The notes under the pieces were generated by a model that searched no databases, was not told the origin of the DNA, and saw nothing but the letters and a program-made list of their open reading frames with translations. Shown here one piece after another: positions 1-12,660 of a DNA stretch of 64,000 bases. The stretch is taken from the NCBI RefSeq assembly GCF_027942865.1, contig NC_134510.1:7908001-7972000 (forward strand). The letters run 5' to 3'. Position numbers and translations under genes: made by a program. Positions within the stretch are counted from its first letter, which is position 1, and each line of letters starts with the position of its first letter. This DNA comes from Odontesthes bonariensis. Its lineage: Eukaryota; Chordata; Actinopteri; Atheriniformes; Atherinopsidae.

Positions 1-299
1 CTTCACTGCTTCATTCAGACCAAGTCAGCTGACTGCTTCGAGTTGATGTGCGGAGCTTTGAACATTTGCCGCGATTCAGTGTATTCAAGATGGCTGAAGC
101 CCCGGTTCATGTCCCCGTTCTACACGTATTATACGTTACGAACAGCTCTCGTTTTTTTATATTCGGAGTTTTGGATTATTCTCTCATGGAGAATAATCGA
201 GGAAGCGTTCTAAAGTGTGGGAATATTTCGACCCAAACAGTTCCTTCAGTACACCAGTCTCCTCTGTTCCCTGTGACAGAGTATTTTCCAAAGCTGGAG

Positions 300-374
300 A
301 AATTGACTAAAAAAAAAAAAAGAAACCGTTTGAGCCCTTCTACTGTGCAAAAATTACTTTTCTTGAATTAAAAC
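300..374 (+). pseudogene. hAT transposase C-terminal remnant (possible)
   Basis: A short reading frame ends with [16 protein letters not shown] and a stop. This resembles the last residues of hAT-family transposases, where a basic segment is followed by L-P-x-x-V-x-x-L-x-F-L. The open frame runs upstream to about 48, but that part resembles nothing I know and is probably chance. Only the last ~20 residues support the call. Confidence 0.35.
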
Positions 375-473
375 ACCTGAAGTAACACAAGCACCCTCTT
401 TATTACACCAAGCACACTCCCAAAGAAAATATGAATGACAAACCGAAAATTTCACATTTTTTAAATTATTATT

Positions 474-543
474 CCATCCATCCATCCATCCATCCATCCA
501 TCCATCCATCCATCCATCCATCCATCCATCCATCCATCCATCA
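474..543. repeat. (CCAT)n microsatellite, LINE 3' tail
   Basis: About 17 copies of CCAT lie directly against the 3' end of the minus-strand LINE that follows. A shorter tract sits at the same place in the second copy at 14055. The repeat is therefore the tandem tail of the LINE and not an independent microsatellite. Confidence 0.85.
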
Positions 544-1065
544 TCTTCCACTTCTCCGGGGGTCGGGTCGCGGGGGCAGCAGCCTGAGCAGAGAAACCTA
601 GACGTCCCTGTCCCTGGCCACTTCCTCCAGCTCTTCTGGGGGGGACCCCGAGGCGTTCCCCTGCCAGAGATCCAACGTGTCCGGGGTCTCCTCCCAGTGG
701 GACGTGTCTCACCAGGCGTCCAGGAGGCATCCTAACCATATGCCCGAGCCACCTCATCTGACTCCTCTTGATGCGGAGGAGCAGTGGTTCTACTCCGAAC
801 ACCTCCCGGATGACCGAGCTTCTCACCCTATCCACCTACTGTCCTGGCGGTGAATCGCCATGCAGCACACGCAACCGCCGACAAAGCAAAATGAAGTAGG
901 AACGTAGATTGACCGGTAAATGGAGAGCTTCTCCTTCTGGCTCAGCTGATGGCGCACCGATCCGCCTGTCAACCTCCTGCTCCATTCGTCCCTCACTCTG
1001 AACAAGACCCCGAGATACTTAAACTCCTCCACTTGGGGAAGGGTCTCATTCCCGACCCGGAGAGG
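544..1065 (-). mobile_element. 5'-truncated non-LTR retrotransposon, chimeric copy
   Basis: The minus strand encodes the C-terminal region of a LINE reverse-transcriptase protein ([11 protein letters not shown], then [16 protein letters not shown], then [16 protein letters not shown]), broken by frameshifts. It matches the copy at 14055-14623. Between the EKLSIYRS and [11 protein letters not shown] segments about 110 bp of LINE is missing. In its place is a 75-bp stretch (831-905) that belongs to the Harbinger-type element at 63114-63715. The clade is not certain; the short tandem-repeat tail suggests an RTE-like element. Confidence 0.8.
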
Positions 1066-1780
1066 GCAAATTATTATTTCATGGGTAAATTAATCAATCT
1101 TTAATGAGGTACTACAAACCCATATGTACAATACACATACATACGTGTTATTATAGTGTTATTATAAGCATCACATTCGCAGGGCTTCTTATGGTGCAAC
1201 AGTCGCTACCCCAGTAGATGTCACCCAAGGGAATTGAATGAAGCTTCGAGTAGTGAACCACTTTATGACACAATGGTTTAAAATGATTCAATGCTTCAAA
1301 AAGCCTCGTTTTGCCATCACTAACTTTCCATTTCCTCCTCTCCAGGACTCAAAGACGCCATTCCTCTTACTCCTCCGGGTTCGTGAAGACGATTTGACGC
1401 CCACTCTGCACTGTGACTGCACCAACACCAGTTTTCAGGGCCGACGAGGAACTGCAGACAAGGTGGTTCCTTTAAGCCTCTCCTGATGAGTGGATAACAG
1501 GTTGCACCTGCTGCTGGTGCCTCCCGAAGTCAGACGCCACCTCCTGGAACAGAGCTGTAAGCAGCAGCCAAACACAACCAAGCCTCCAGAACCTGACACA
1601 GTGTTTGTTAGCTTGTTAGTTAGTTAGTTAGTGACCTGCAGTGTTAGCCGAGGACATGCTAACGTTGCTGGGTTCAGATTCACCGACGTTAATCATTCAT
1701 TCATAGTTATTGCATGTTGGTAGTATTTCCTCCTTTTGGTGAAATATTCACTTTGCAAGTTGCCCTGTTGTCGTCTTTTT
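1066..1780. other. Unassigned sequence with repeat-like pieces
   Basis: No gene is recognised. A run of TTAG units lies near 1614-1632. An 82-codon plus-strand frame at 1238-1486 follows a plausible splice acceptor near 1345, but I recognise no family in it. Confidence 0.4.
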
Positions 1781-1992
1781 TAGGGATGTGTAACCAAACT
1801 TTTGAGCGTTTGTACCGCTTGGGCGCAATGTTTACTGTTGACTGCTGGCTGCACTGGACTCGCCACGCAACGTTGCATGGTGACGTCATTTGCGCCCACT
1901 GGAATCGTTTGCAAAATCGCCAAACGATTCCAAGGAATTGAAACACAGGGAACCGGTTCTCAACATAAACCGGTTTTTGATTCCCATCCCTA
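1781..1992. mobile_element. Short non-autonomous DNA element (possible hAT MITE)
   Basis: The segment starts with TAGGGATG and ends with CATCCCTA, an 8-bp inverted repeat, with looser symmetry further in. No coding content is seen. The 8 bases on either side do not match, so a target duplication could not be confirmed. Confidence 0.35.
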
Positions 1993-2290
1993 TCAAAGAC
2001 AGCCTTCCTGCTTGCCTGGACAGGCACCAGTTTTCCTACAAGGGGAACCGGTCCACAGAGAACGCTGTCTCCATAGCACTGCACACAGCCCTGACACACC
2101 TGCAGGATCCTGACACCTATGTTACGATGCTATTTGTGGACTTCAGTTCAGCATTTAACACTATCATCCCGGACAAGCTGATAGTGAAGCTCTACAACCT
2201 GGGACTGTCAACACCGATGTGCGTCTGGATCAAGGACTTTCTCACCAACCTGCCATTGTCAGACCCCCTAATATATGCTCCCAGGGACAG
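1993..2290 (+). mobile_element. LINE reverse-transcriptase fragment
   Basis: The plus-strand translation contains RHQFSYKGNRSTENAVS followed by YVTMLFVDFSSAFNTIIP. This is the classic reverse-transcriptase region around the first catalytic aspartate (F-x-D-F-S-S-A-F) of CR1/L2/Rex-type LINEs. The frame breaks soon afterwards. The matching LINE 3' end may be at 3925-4555, which would mean 2.3-3.9 kb was inserted later. Confidence 0.85.
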
Positions 2291-2639
2291 AAAAAGGGGT
2301 TTTCCCATAATATTTCTCCTCTAATCCGTAGGTCTAGAGGTATGCAAGGTGAGTCAGTTACAATGTTGAAAAAAAAATGCTGTATCTGAACTATTAGGAA
2401 GTTGTCAAGAATTTTGTACGATTTAGAAATTTAAATTTGGGTTTTGAAAATCAAATTTCTTATCCAGCTGTTTTTTGTTTTGACAAACAGAGGTTGCAAA
2501 GAGATGAGGAGGTGAAGAAAAGAGTTAATTGTCGACGAGAAAGAAGTGCAACAACAAAACAATAGCCAATCCCCAGAAATCCTGCAATTATGATCAGTCC
2601 AAATCAGTTTCCCGTGTTACTTTCTGTCATAGATTTGTT

Positions 2640-3870
2640 ACAAGGTGGACAGTTTGGACCTAAGGAGCAGATTGACACAGAGAGGTAAGACTAAACAGGT
2701 TTATTGCAGTTGTGGAATGAGGTGAGCTTAAGCACAGATTAATACTTGATTTCCTATAGAAGGAGAATCCGGAGAGTGAGAGTTTGTGGTGGTGCCAAGT
2801 GCAACAGGTGAGTGAGTCTCTTAGTTTGCAGTGTCTGGAGGATTCCAGCAAGGTCTCTCCACAGGGTGTGTGTGTCCAAGCAGGAAGAAGGTTTCTGCGG
2901 GGTATCCAGGTCCAAGGGGTCCTCAGGTTTCTGGCAGGAATCCTTAGTGTCGATCCTCCGGGTTGGCAGTGAAGAGGCGGTCGGGCAGCGACTTGGCAAT
3001 AGATAGGTTTGGGATCTTAAGGACTCTCTGCACGGCTTTCCAGAATTGGTTCTCTTAGAAGAGCAGAGAGAAGCATGATTAGACAAGGACAAGGTCAAGA
3101 GAAGAATGACTGAATTTAGGAGCGGCCAGTTTGTACCACTTAGGAGTTACAACGATCTGGTGACGAGTGGATGTCAGCCCAGGGAATATAAGCAGCAGGG
3201 TTGATGAAGTACACGAGCATCAGCTTTGCCAAGAGAGCCTGCTGGAGAACTAGGTCAGCCACGCTCGTGCACAGACAGGTATACACTGCCAGCTCACAAC
3301 AGGGGGAGACAATACACACACATGGGGAAAAGGGGAAGGTGAACACGAGAAGGAGAACACCAGATGCCAGAGAACCATGACAGGGCTTGTCAATGGTGCC
3401 CCCCAATGCAGGATTATAGGAGGAGCCGAAGACTGGCAGTTGATCTTGGAGACTTTAATTAAAAAAACAGAAAGCACTGCTGGAGCAGGACAAGTGAGAA
3501 GAAACAAAAATACAAGAACAAACAAACTGATCTGAGAAGACTGCTAATAGGATCGAAGAAAATGGCAGAGCATATGATGAAAACATACTTGCAACATGAA
3601 ATGATCTGACAAGGAGCAACGGAAAACCAGGAGTAAATATAATAATGAAATAATTATGAAATGAACGGCACATGAGACAATCGGCAACAGAAACCAGGTG
3701 TGATAAGAAAGCTGTAATCCAACAGAAGTGGACAACAGGTCAGGATCTACCAAAATAAAACAGGAAGTAACTAGACATGAACAAAAAAGGAAAACCAGAA
3801 CATAGGAAAACACAAAACACAAAACCCCATCATCACACAACATCATGACTGAAGATTCTGGGCATTACAC
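2640..3870. repeat. Interspersed repeat sequence of unknown class
   Basis: A-rich, open-frame-poor sequence resembling non-autonomous fish repeats. Similar texture recurs at 49190-49630 and 53440-53900. It separates the two LINE pieces at 1993-2290 and 3925-4555. I see no terminal repeats that would fix its ends. Confidence 0.3.
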
Positions 3871-3924
3871 TATGTTTATAACATTAATGACCAATGAAAT
3901 GTATTTTCATTGTTATCTCTTGGC

Positions 3925-4555
3925 GTATTTTGCTAGGGAGCATCGATCACCTCAGCCCATCAATCCTCACCACCTTCTGCAGGGGCACCAGTGTGCTAAC
4001 CGGCATCATCCCTCTGTGGCATGAGAACAGCAGCGCCTCAGACAGGAAGGCACTGGGGAGAGTGGGGAGGTCAGCTGAAAAAAGTATTGGGGTCACACTG
4101 CCACCCGTTGGGGACCTGCGAAACAACGCTGCCCTTCGAGGGCAACAAGAATCACCAGGGACCCCACTCACCACTGTCATGGATTGTTTTCTCTCCTACC
4201 CTCAGGCAGAAGATACCACAGCCATGCATGCAGAACAGTAGAACAGCTTCTACCCATCTGCAGTCAGACTTTTGAACATCTGCATATAACCTCAGACTCT
4301 AACGTTTTTTATCTACCTCTGTTTATCTATTTATTAAGTCTGTTGGCATATACTCTGTGCACAGACATTTGATATTTAGACTGCTTCCTTTCTCTGACCT
4401 GGTTTTTATTCTATCTCTTTATTTTTTATTCTTTTATATTCTCTTCAGATATTTGTCCAACTGTTTTTGTCTTGGCCAAGATGCATTGTAATTTTGTTCT
4501 GCAGTGCATCTCTGATGTCAATGACAATAACAGAATCTGAATCTGAATCATATAT
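3925..4555 (+). mobile_element. LINE 3' untranslated end with (GAATCT)n tail
   Basis: The segment carries the conserved LINE 3' region (GCAGCGCCTCAGACAGGAAG near 4033). It ends in ATGACAATAACAGAATCTGAATCTGAATC at 4519-4549, the short tandem tail typical of Rex1/L2-like fish LINEs. It is probably the downstream half of the element at 1993-2290. Confidence 0.7.
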
Positions 4556-6141
4556 TTTTGTGTAAAGCTTAAACCTAGGCAACTAGAAGCATCAAACAGC
4601 AAGAAAACTGGGTATTTTTTTATTTTAGTCAATGGATCCGACTGTGTGGTACATTGGTGTGGTGGGCTGGGCTCCTTCTGTGTGGAGAATGTGTGCCGTT
4701 AATGTGCCTGTTTGGGTGCTCTGGCTTCTTCTTACAGTGCAAAGAAATACATGTTAGGTGAATGTGTTTCTAAATTGATCATAGGTATGAGTGGACTGCA
4801 TGTTTAGTCTGTCTTGGTGCAATATGGTGTCCTTTGATAATCCAAATTTCTTCTTCTTCTGAAAATGTATCTTTGACACCAGCTTGAAGGTGAGCAACTT
4901 GTTCTATCTCCTCAAAGCTGAGAAATTTAGGGGTCCATTACGATGAATTCCTAGTTGACACGTCACATCATCATCACCAAAACCAAACTTAAATTCCTCC
5001 CAAATAGGTTGATTTGTCTACTAATTCTATGTGTAAGCATTTGTGCACAGCAGCCCCGGACTCTTTACTCTGCAGCGGAAATTGTTGTGGCTTTCTGTTT
5101 TTCTAATTGTTCACAAAACACATCTTTGCTCATTCATGACCCCACATCCATATTTTAGTCTGTAAAATATTATTTTATTTTTTGTATTTTAGTTTAGACT
5201 GTAGAAAAGTAGTGTGTCTACGAGGAGTACCATGACAACACATCAGTCAGCGGTTCGTACTGTTGTAGATGCACTCTTCTAACAATTCTTTTATTTCCTG
5301 CAATTCCATCAAATGCACAAGCACTTGTCCAGGTGGTAATCAACAATGTATTTGTGTGTGTGGCAGAAAAGTTGAATGTGCATCTTCAAAGAGACTTTTG
5401 ATAAGCTGTTTAGTGTATATTGATTTATTTACACATGCAGCTCTAATTTTGACAAACTCTGTCAAATGCACAAAGGTAACTGGATTATTTAATCTGAGGA
5501 CTGAGAAAGGTTTTTTCATAATTAGATGGGGCTTCACAAAGAGGCTCAAAAAGGTTTTTTTCTTAATTTTTTTGTTTTGCCCACAGAATGGTCAAAACAA
5601 AAACCTAAATGATCCTCTCACTTTTTCTTTTCTATCAGTGTTGATATTGATTTAGCAATTGTGAAGAAGAGAAATAGAAGTTGACTCATTTTATTACATT
5701 TTATGAGAAAAGGGAACAACAAAACTTTTCTTTTCCCCTTTGTGCTGTTTTGGATTGACTCCCATAACAAACTAATGAACATGATAAAGAATTATCAACG
5801 GGCAAGGCACGCCTGTTAAGTTGAAAAGAAACTAACAATCTGCATCATTGTTCTTACAGATGAAGTGAGTCTACTGACTCTAATCTGGAGCTGAATCTCA
5901 CACCTCTGATGAATTATATTGATTCTTTTTGTCTAATACAAGCAACTCAAGTCAAACCATCAGCGGCATTTTCTGTCAGTATTTTCTGGTCGACTGTGGA
6001 AATGTTTCAACTGTTGATACTGAAATGAAGTTAGCCATGAGACAAAGTAGTAAGCCAAGGTGAACTTGTTAAACTACAGTATCAGGCTCATTACATATAT
6101 GGACTTCCCCAGTGTATAAACTGGACCTGGATTTTGTTTGA
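4556..6141. other. Intergenic sequence downstream of ggct
   Basis: No gene or recognised repeat is seen. On the minus strand an AATAAA lies at 5690-5695, about 450 bp beyond the ggct stop. It is a plausible poly(A) signal for that gene, so part of this stretch is probably its 3' UTR. Confidence 0.5.
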
Positions 6142-9100
6142 TTACCAGGGATCAGAGCGGGAGTCTGCTGTCTCTCTGACCCTTCCTCTGGCTCGCTCTA
6201 GTTCATTCATCATGGGAAGCGGTCCCTCATACATGTTGGTCTGGACTGCTCGAAGTTTCTCCTGGTAGTCCTCTGGCAAGCCATTCTGTTCTGCTCCCAT
6301 CACAATTACCTACAGCCATTGATGAGACACTGTATAAGCTGTCTTTAAACTAGATCCGGATAATCTCACAGCAGCAGTAAAGACACAAATCCTAAAATTC
6401 TTCCCAGCACTGCTAATGTCATTTTGAAACTCAAATGTCTGCAAAAGTGAGAAAAGGTAAGACAGTTTCTGTTCACGTTGAACCTTTTATCAAAGGAAAT
6501 TCATCACGAAACGATGAAAACGTCTTATTTCTTGCTCACTGTTGAATTATCACATCAGAGCAGCAGCGTGTTAGCATCAGGATGCTAGCACCAGCTGTGG
6601 TAATAGGTATGTCTCCACCACATTCTAGTATGTCTCAATACATTAGATGACCCATATGATTATGGGGCACTGAACTTAGTGGATGCTGCTTTTCTTTATA
6701 GGTAACAGCCATGTGAGCTCCAATGTTTCACCCAAAGATCAGAATTAATTTGAGAAAACCTAGCAGCTTAAACAGACAACATCGTGCATACACCAGTGGG
6801 GAGCACAATATGTGTGGCTCATTATAGAAGACAAAGGTGTGACACCAAAGTCCTGCTCTTAGAACAATCTGGCATTCTGGCTAACAAGCTGTCAGATCTG
6901 TAAACCATCGCAGAGCAGGGTGTGTCCTGACTGTTGTGAGCTGTTAATCACATAGTCAGGTGATGAGGGCTGTGAGCAGGCAGGTCCTTTTTCCAGATGC
7001 TTCACAGAGAGAAATGGATGGTGGTGAATAGAAAGTGACACCCCAGATTTCATACATTATCACATTATTTAGTCTTTCTGAATCAAAGCAAATTTTTACC
7101 ACCATCTCTGATATCACACACAGCAAGGTTGGCTCATTGAAAATGTCATTTGCTGTGCCGTCCATTGGTGATGGTTATAATTCTACTATAACAAAGTTAT
7201 TAAAATAATCTTTAATTTAGTGACAGCATTATAGCTTTATTGACCACAAAATCAGAATGTGATACTGGCCCGGAGTCAATCTACAACTAGATATTGTAGT
7301 GGTGGACATGCTTTTTTATGAGCTTGTGTAGATTCTGTGGTTTTGTGTTGTAAGTGTTTCACATTTCTTCTTTAGTTTGGAATGTCAGATGACACAAATA
7401 TCCCAGATTAGTTCCAAGCTCATAAATGATGTCCACAATCTATGGATTTTTTTTTTCTCAGTGTATCTAAATTCAAAATGTAAATGTAAAAGTCCTGTTC
7501 AGAACATCCATCAGTAAACTATTAACTAAAACCTTTATGTACCACAACAATCTCTCCAAAAAAGCTGAGAAACCGTGAACAATGTATTTTAAACAGAATA
7601 AAGTAACTGTACACGTTTTAACATTCATGTAAAATCAAACATAACAACATATTAAATGTTGAAAATGAAAAACATAAATGGTATTGTTTTGTTAAAAAAT
7701 AGATTTTAATTTTGGAATGAAGACCTTTCACAAAACCTGGGACAGGTTTATATTTACCACTGTGTTACAACAGGTAAGCGTTTGAGGATATTACATATGA
7801 GATTACAGCTGCCTCACAGTTCAGGCATTGTTTGTCGTCTTTTTTTCTTTGGAAGAGTCTTAACTGCCATTTGTGGAATGTCAATAACTGCGTCTGTGAG
7901 TTATCTCTGAATTCATTCGGTTATTACAACTGTCACAGGTGAAGTGAGTCACTGGCTGATGTGAGACACAACTGCACACACTGTGGGATACAATCACTAA
8001 CAAAAAGATTCAACCCCTATAATTTATCTGGCGATTGTATAGTACACATATTGTAGTTATATATTAGTAAATCAGGTTGCTTGCAGTGTTTCTTAGCAAC
8101 TTTTCAAACATAATCTTCCTAATAACACAAACAATTAAAGATGACAGTTAAATATTTGAGATAATCAATGTGTGAGATCATGTTTGGGTAGGCTGGTGGC
8201 ATTTTTTCCATTATATACACTGTTGTTAAAAGATTAGAGCCCCCACAATAGGTATATTAGATCCACTCATGGTAACTATATTTAATAGCAAATGGTAATT
8301 TGAGCATGATCTGAGCAGGTTTTTGAGCAGTTTTATCAGGCACAAACTCACTTCAGGTAGTGACATCGACAGGCCAAGCTTGAGGGCCCGAGAAATGAGG
8401 CCTTTCTTCAAACTTGGACAAAGATTTCTGCGAATTCTTTGAATTTTTTAATATTCTGTGTTGTTGTAGTAGCCTGACAAGCCAGACAGTTTGTTACACG
8501 GAGCAATCCACGAAGGTTCTCCTTAAAAACCCTTTGGCAAAGTAAAAGCAAAAGAAAAAAAAACTGCAGCTGATTGGTGGGTCTTCCACCCTCTGCCACT
8601 GAAGTAATGTAGGTCTCAATGTTTTACCCAAGGACACTTTGAAAACTACCAGGGCTCGTAAAAATAAAATTATAGCTTACTTTAAGAGTTAAAAATATGA
8701 CTTCTTCTGACTTAAAGAGCAAGAATCAAGTAGTCAGTCATAAAGGTGCTCACAAAGACAAATGCAAAAATAAGGGTCTTACCTGTAGATATTGTGGTGA
8801 TGGAGGGGCATACTCACAGCTGTTCATTATATAGGTGCGACAGTTGAACTCCTGACCCTTTGTCTTCACTAATAACTCCACAGGACTGTACGTACCTAAT
8901 GTCACATTCTCTTGACTGAATGTGTTCACACATGCACACGCACAAAAACACATGTTTTTGCAATTTTCACAGGAAAGAAAGAAATCCCAAACAGTCCATT
9001 AAATATAAGCCAAATAACCCTTTACCTGTCTAGTGACTCAAGATCAGATATGTTCATCCTCCACACCACACCCCAAACCTCATTTCCCGGGCTGTGCTCT

Positions 9101-9368
9101 ATGGTGGCCACACCTCCGTGCCACCGGTCACTGGCAAGGCCTTTGTGGTTCCCAAAGACCAATCTATAGTCCTGAAATAGAGAAAAAACAAAGAATGTAT
9201 TCAGTATGCTTCCTGTACATGAAACAGAATGATGATGGTCTTGGTGTAAGACTTTACCTTTAGCCGTGCCACACAGTACACTGCCGCTGAGGGATTCTTG
9301 AGCTGGAGCCGCTCCTTCAAAAGGTTACTACCATATGCAAAGTACAGGAAGGTGTGATTGTTCTCCAT
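6142..9368 (-). CDS. ggct: Gamma-glutamylcyclotransferase
   Basis: Four coding exons on the minus strand, in gene order: 9258-9368, 9026-9171, 8783-8915, 6142-6309. All have GT-AG borders, and they sum to 558 bp (185 aa against 188 in human GGCT). The enzyme releases 5-oxoproline from gamma-glutamyl dipeptides in the cytosol, a step of glutathione turnover. The substrate-binding loop YGSNLL is at residues 12-17. The glutamate aligned with human catalytic Glu98 is Glu88, in LDSQEN. The CEYAPPSPQYLQ segment near the C-terminus is also conserved. The start is the ATG at 9366-9368 (MENNHTFLYFAYGSN). It gives a shorter N-terminus than human, but the frame upstream lacks family similarity. Teleosts may have several ggct paralogues, and I cannot tell which this is. 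Intron 3 (6310-8782) shows no recognised content. Confidence 0.93.
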
Positions 9369-9645
9369 GTTTTGATCAGTTTTTTCAAGAAGAAGAGAGA
9401 GGGTTGTCAAGGTAAGCCAACAATGACAAAGAGGGAGTGCTGAGCAGCTGCAGCTGCCTGTTTGGAGGGTTGAGATGAGAGAGCATGCGTTGCAGAATGG
9501 CAGAAAAGTAGAGAAGTACTGGCTTTTTATCACCCACACACCATTCTCATGCAAATCCTCTGCACTGCTACTGTGCGCTATTCACACTCACAATGCAAGG
9601 TTTGCCTCATGTGTTGAGCCAAAAGCATTGAGCAAAACACATAGC

Positions 9646-9648
<3 letters not shown>

Positions 9649-9699
<51 letters not shown>
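9649..9699. repeat. (AC)n microsatellite
   Basis: About 25 uninterrupted AC units lie 280 bp upstream of the ggct start. The open frames across it (poly His-Thr) are artefacts of the repeat. Confidence 0.97.
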
Positions 9700-9701
<2 letters not shown>

Positions 9702-11814
9702 AACTTGCTTTTCTACCTTTGTTGTGATTCACCACTAACATTATTCAGTCCTTAGCCCATAACCTGAACAGCTGAATTCCTTATCCCAACCTTTACTCTG
9801 AACCTTTCCCAAACCCAATCCTAACCAAGCAACTTTTGACTCTCAAAAATCCCTTTAATCATGTGGGGCCCACCAATTAGTACCCATTAATCTGTTGGAA
9901 AAGACAGACACATTTATTCACACCTCTAAAAACACACTTACAACCCAGAGCAATAAAATGTACAATCTTATATTATTTATGCAGGTCCATGTGGTCAGGA
10001 CCAGCTCCTAGTGGTCAGGACCAGCTGGTTTCTGGCACGGACCAGTGGTCACTACCACTAGAGGCACTAAAGACACTGGTCCTAATGCTGATCAGCTCCT
10101 CACTGGTTTGTCTTGTGGTCCTTGTCATCTGCCTGTTGTCTTAACCAGATTGGTATTTGGAGTAGTTATTAACATATTTATATATTGTGTTTTTTTTTAT
10201 ATGATTAATTAAATTATTAATATATTAATAGCCTATATTTAATTCACCTTCTGCCTTTTCTCATTCTGTTGGCAACACTGTGCTGAATACATGTAAAATA
10301 AATAAATAAATAAAATGTGTCTGTCAAATATTATTGATCATTACTACTAATAGAAATCATAATCACAATGATTAAATATTATTATTAGTCGTAGTTGTAT
10401 GAGTACTATGCAGGTCAGTGTGTTCAATCATCAGTTGATTGCCTAATCTTGAAATAAAGACTCATTTTCAGTTGGTTTCTCGATCATCTCATGGCTGCAT
10501 ACTTTAAACAAATTAAATGAAAGAAACTGTTCGTGGTTAAGTTCCTAGCCAATCAGGAGCAATTTCCAATTTTAATGCGAGTTGTGATCATATTGATCAT
10601 ATGCCATATGCTCATTCTAAAACCACAAAGAGTGGCAAATATGGTCCAGGATATACATTTGCTTGTATGTAAAATGTTTTCTTTTATGCAGGCCACAATT
10701 GACATCGTCATGTGGTTTGAGGGTTTCTCAAGATTTTATGGTCTTAACCAGGAACTCCTCACTCTGCTGATCATGCTCTTGGGGTTGTTGTTTTTGGTTT
10801 TTTTTTCTGTACTGATTTTAATTGTTCAAAATTGGATTGGATTTCTTTATTTTCTAGAATCATAACTGTCTCTCATGGGCATGAAATTAAACACCTTATA
10901 AATCACAGATCTGAAAAAGTTATGTTACTGTCTTGCTTTACTCCAATTTAGTAGTTTAAAAAAAAAAACAACCAGCTTCATCAACATACAGATCATATTT
11001 TGCAAGAATGAGTATTATATTTGATCATATCTATATCTCATAACAGGATGGGATGTAGAGGGGAAATTCCATGATTTGTCCATGATACCATTATGTACAG
11101 ATGTATGTAAAGTTCAGGAACAACGGTACTGCATGGAGGCACTGCAGTTTCATGGCTCGCATATTATGCATGCTGGTTCACACCATGGAGGAGTGCTGGA
11201 CAAAAGAAGAAGAAAAGACTTGCATAATATCAGCAGCAGCCTAATGTGAAGTTTGTTGCCTCAACAGACTGCTGGTGCTGGGCCCAGGCATTTGGTGTAC
11301 GAGTAAGACTGCAGCCTGTGTGTCACAAGCACCCTGATAGTTTCTTATATTCTCTTTACTGATGGAGACTTTTAAAAAAGTGACCTGTTGTAACACAACG
11401 GCTCAGCACAATTTTTAGAGGATCACCTGTTTTGTTCATCTATAAACAACTTCAATTCTATAGGATTATCAGCAACTTTTATGATGAGGCTGGTTGGATG
11501 AAGTTTTGGTCATGTGATTTTTGAGTCATGCTCAGTATTGCCTGGGGTATAAACTGGCAAAGGTTTATGTAACTTTATCGCTAACAATATGGTTAATGAG
11601 TTTAATTTATCTTGGAGGAGTGTATTGTTTGGGCTCCCTGACTTGAACAAAACCAAAGAAAAAGCCAACATAACTTTTATTATCAACCTCGTCATTTTAA
11701 TGGCAAAATTTCATATCCATAAATGTAAATTCATGAAAAAAAAACACATCTTTTCTTGCCTTTCTCTGTGAGCTCAGGCAGTACATGACCTCCATTAAAT
11801 TCTCAAACAACCAG
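9700..11814. other. Intergenic, no recognised gene
   Basis: AT-rich sequence between the divergent ggct and tcaim genes. It contains a short AAAT run near 10297. A 110-codon frame at 10533-10865 is hydrophobic, but it has no splice context or recognised similarity and I do not call it a gene. Confidence 0.5.
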
Positions 11815-11995
11815 AAATCGATTAAATCAAATCAAATCAAATTTTATTGTATAGCACATTTCATGTACAAACAGTTCAAAGTGCTTTACATAAAATAAAA
11901 GCATTGCAGCAGGGAGTGGAAGAAGCATTAAAATACAAAAAGAATATAAAGAGAAACAAATAAAATCATTTAAATTAATTTAAAAACAAGCATTA
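11815..11995 (-). mobile_element. LINE/SINE 3'-end fragment
   Basis: AAATCAAATCAAATCAAATTTTATT is followed by a segment ending in GTTCAAAGTGCTTTACATAA. On the minus strand this reads as a retroposon 3' end of the kind common in fish (AAGCACTTTG..., then AT-rich tail and short tandem repeat). No coding part is attached. Confidence 0.5.
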
Positions 11996-12133
11996 AGACT
12001 GTTGACATCTGTGAACACTTTAATATTTTAATGTGACCTCTTTTATCCGCTGATGTATAATATAGAAATGTTTCATGTATAATGTAAAAAGAAAAATTAA
12101 ATAAAAGGTTTAAGAGTTTAAAGTTTAAGGTTT

Positions 12134-12480
12134 TTGAAATTAGCATCAGTCGGTGTGATCGCTCTGTGGAGCAGTTCTGCGCTCCGCCCACCAGGTGGCG
12201 GACAACAGTCAGGCACAGAAGAAGAAGAGGAAGAAGAAGGAGGTGAGCATGAACAGAAGAAGGAGGCAACAAGCGGTCCTGAGGTCAGGACTCAGAGTTA
12301 CCTCATCTTTCGCTGCTAGTTCAATAACATCTTACTGGTAACTCATCACGGGCTGCTGTCGGAGCGTTTCCCGTCAGGCTAACTTTACCTGCAGGTAGAG
12401 ACATGTTGTCATGTCGCCGTCAGTCCCATGGAGCCGTTAAATAATGTTTGTGTCCTGTCAGTTGAAGCGTGTTAACATGG
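12134..12480 (+). promoter_or_regulatory. Probable tcaim promoter / 5' region
   Basis: This stretch is GC-richer than its surroundings and lies just upstream of the first tcaim coding exon. It contains CCACCAGGTGGCG at 12188-12200, which resembles a CTCF core. No TATA box is evident. The placement is inferred from position and composition; the transcription start is not visible. Confidence 0.4.
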
Positions 12481-12660
12481 GCCGGAGCCGTCTTATGTGG
12501 GCACCTTTAAGTGGCATAGTTGGCTAAGGTTAGGAGACAAGCAGCACAAACCTTTTCCCGTATTTGAGCCATAAACGTTAAAAGATGGTGGAGGTGACAT
12601 GAACCTCTGTGCTCCTGACAGGCGCTGGCTTCCACCGGAGGACCCGCTCCCTGTGATAAC

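Noticed and set aside
1238-1570. Possible terminal exon (82-codon frame after a pyrimidine-rich acceptor-like site)
   Set aside because: No recognisable protein family and no partner exons; the upstream part looks like repeat sequence.
9475-9738. Frame with poly His-Thr
   Set aside because: Produced by the (AC)n microsatellite; the same applies to frames across the GT tract at 56986-57085.
10533-10865. 110-codon hydrophobic frame
   Set aside because: AT-rich sequence, no family resemblance, no splice or promoter context; expected by chance.
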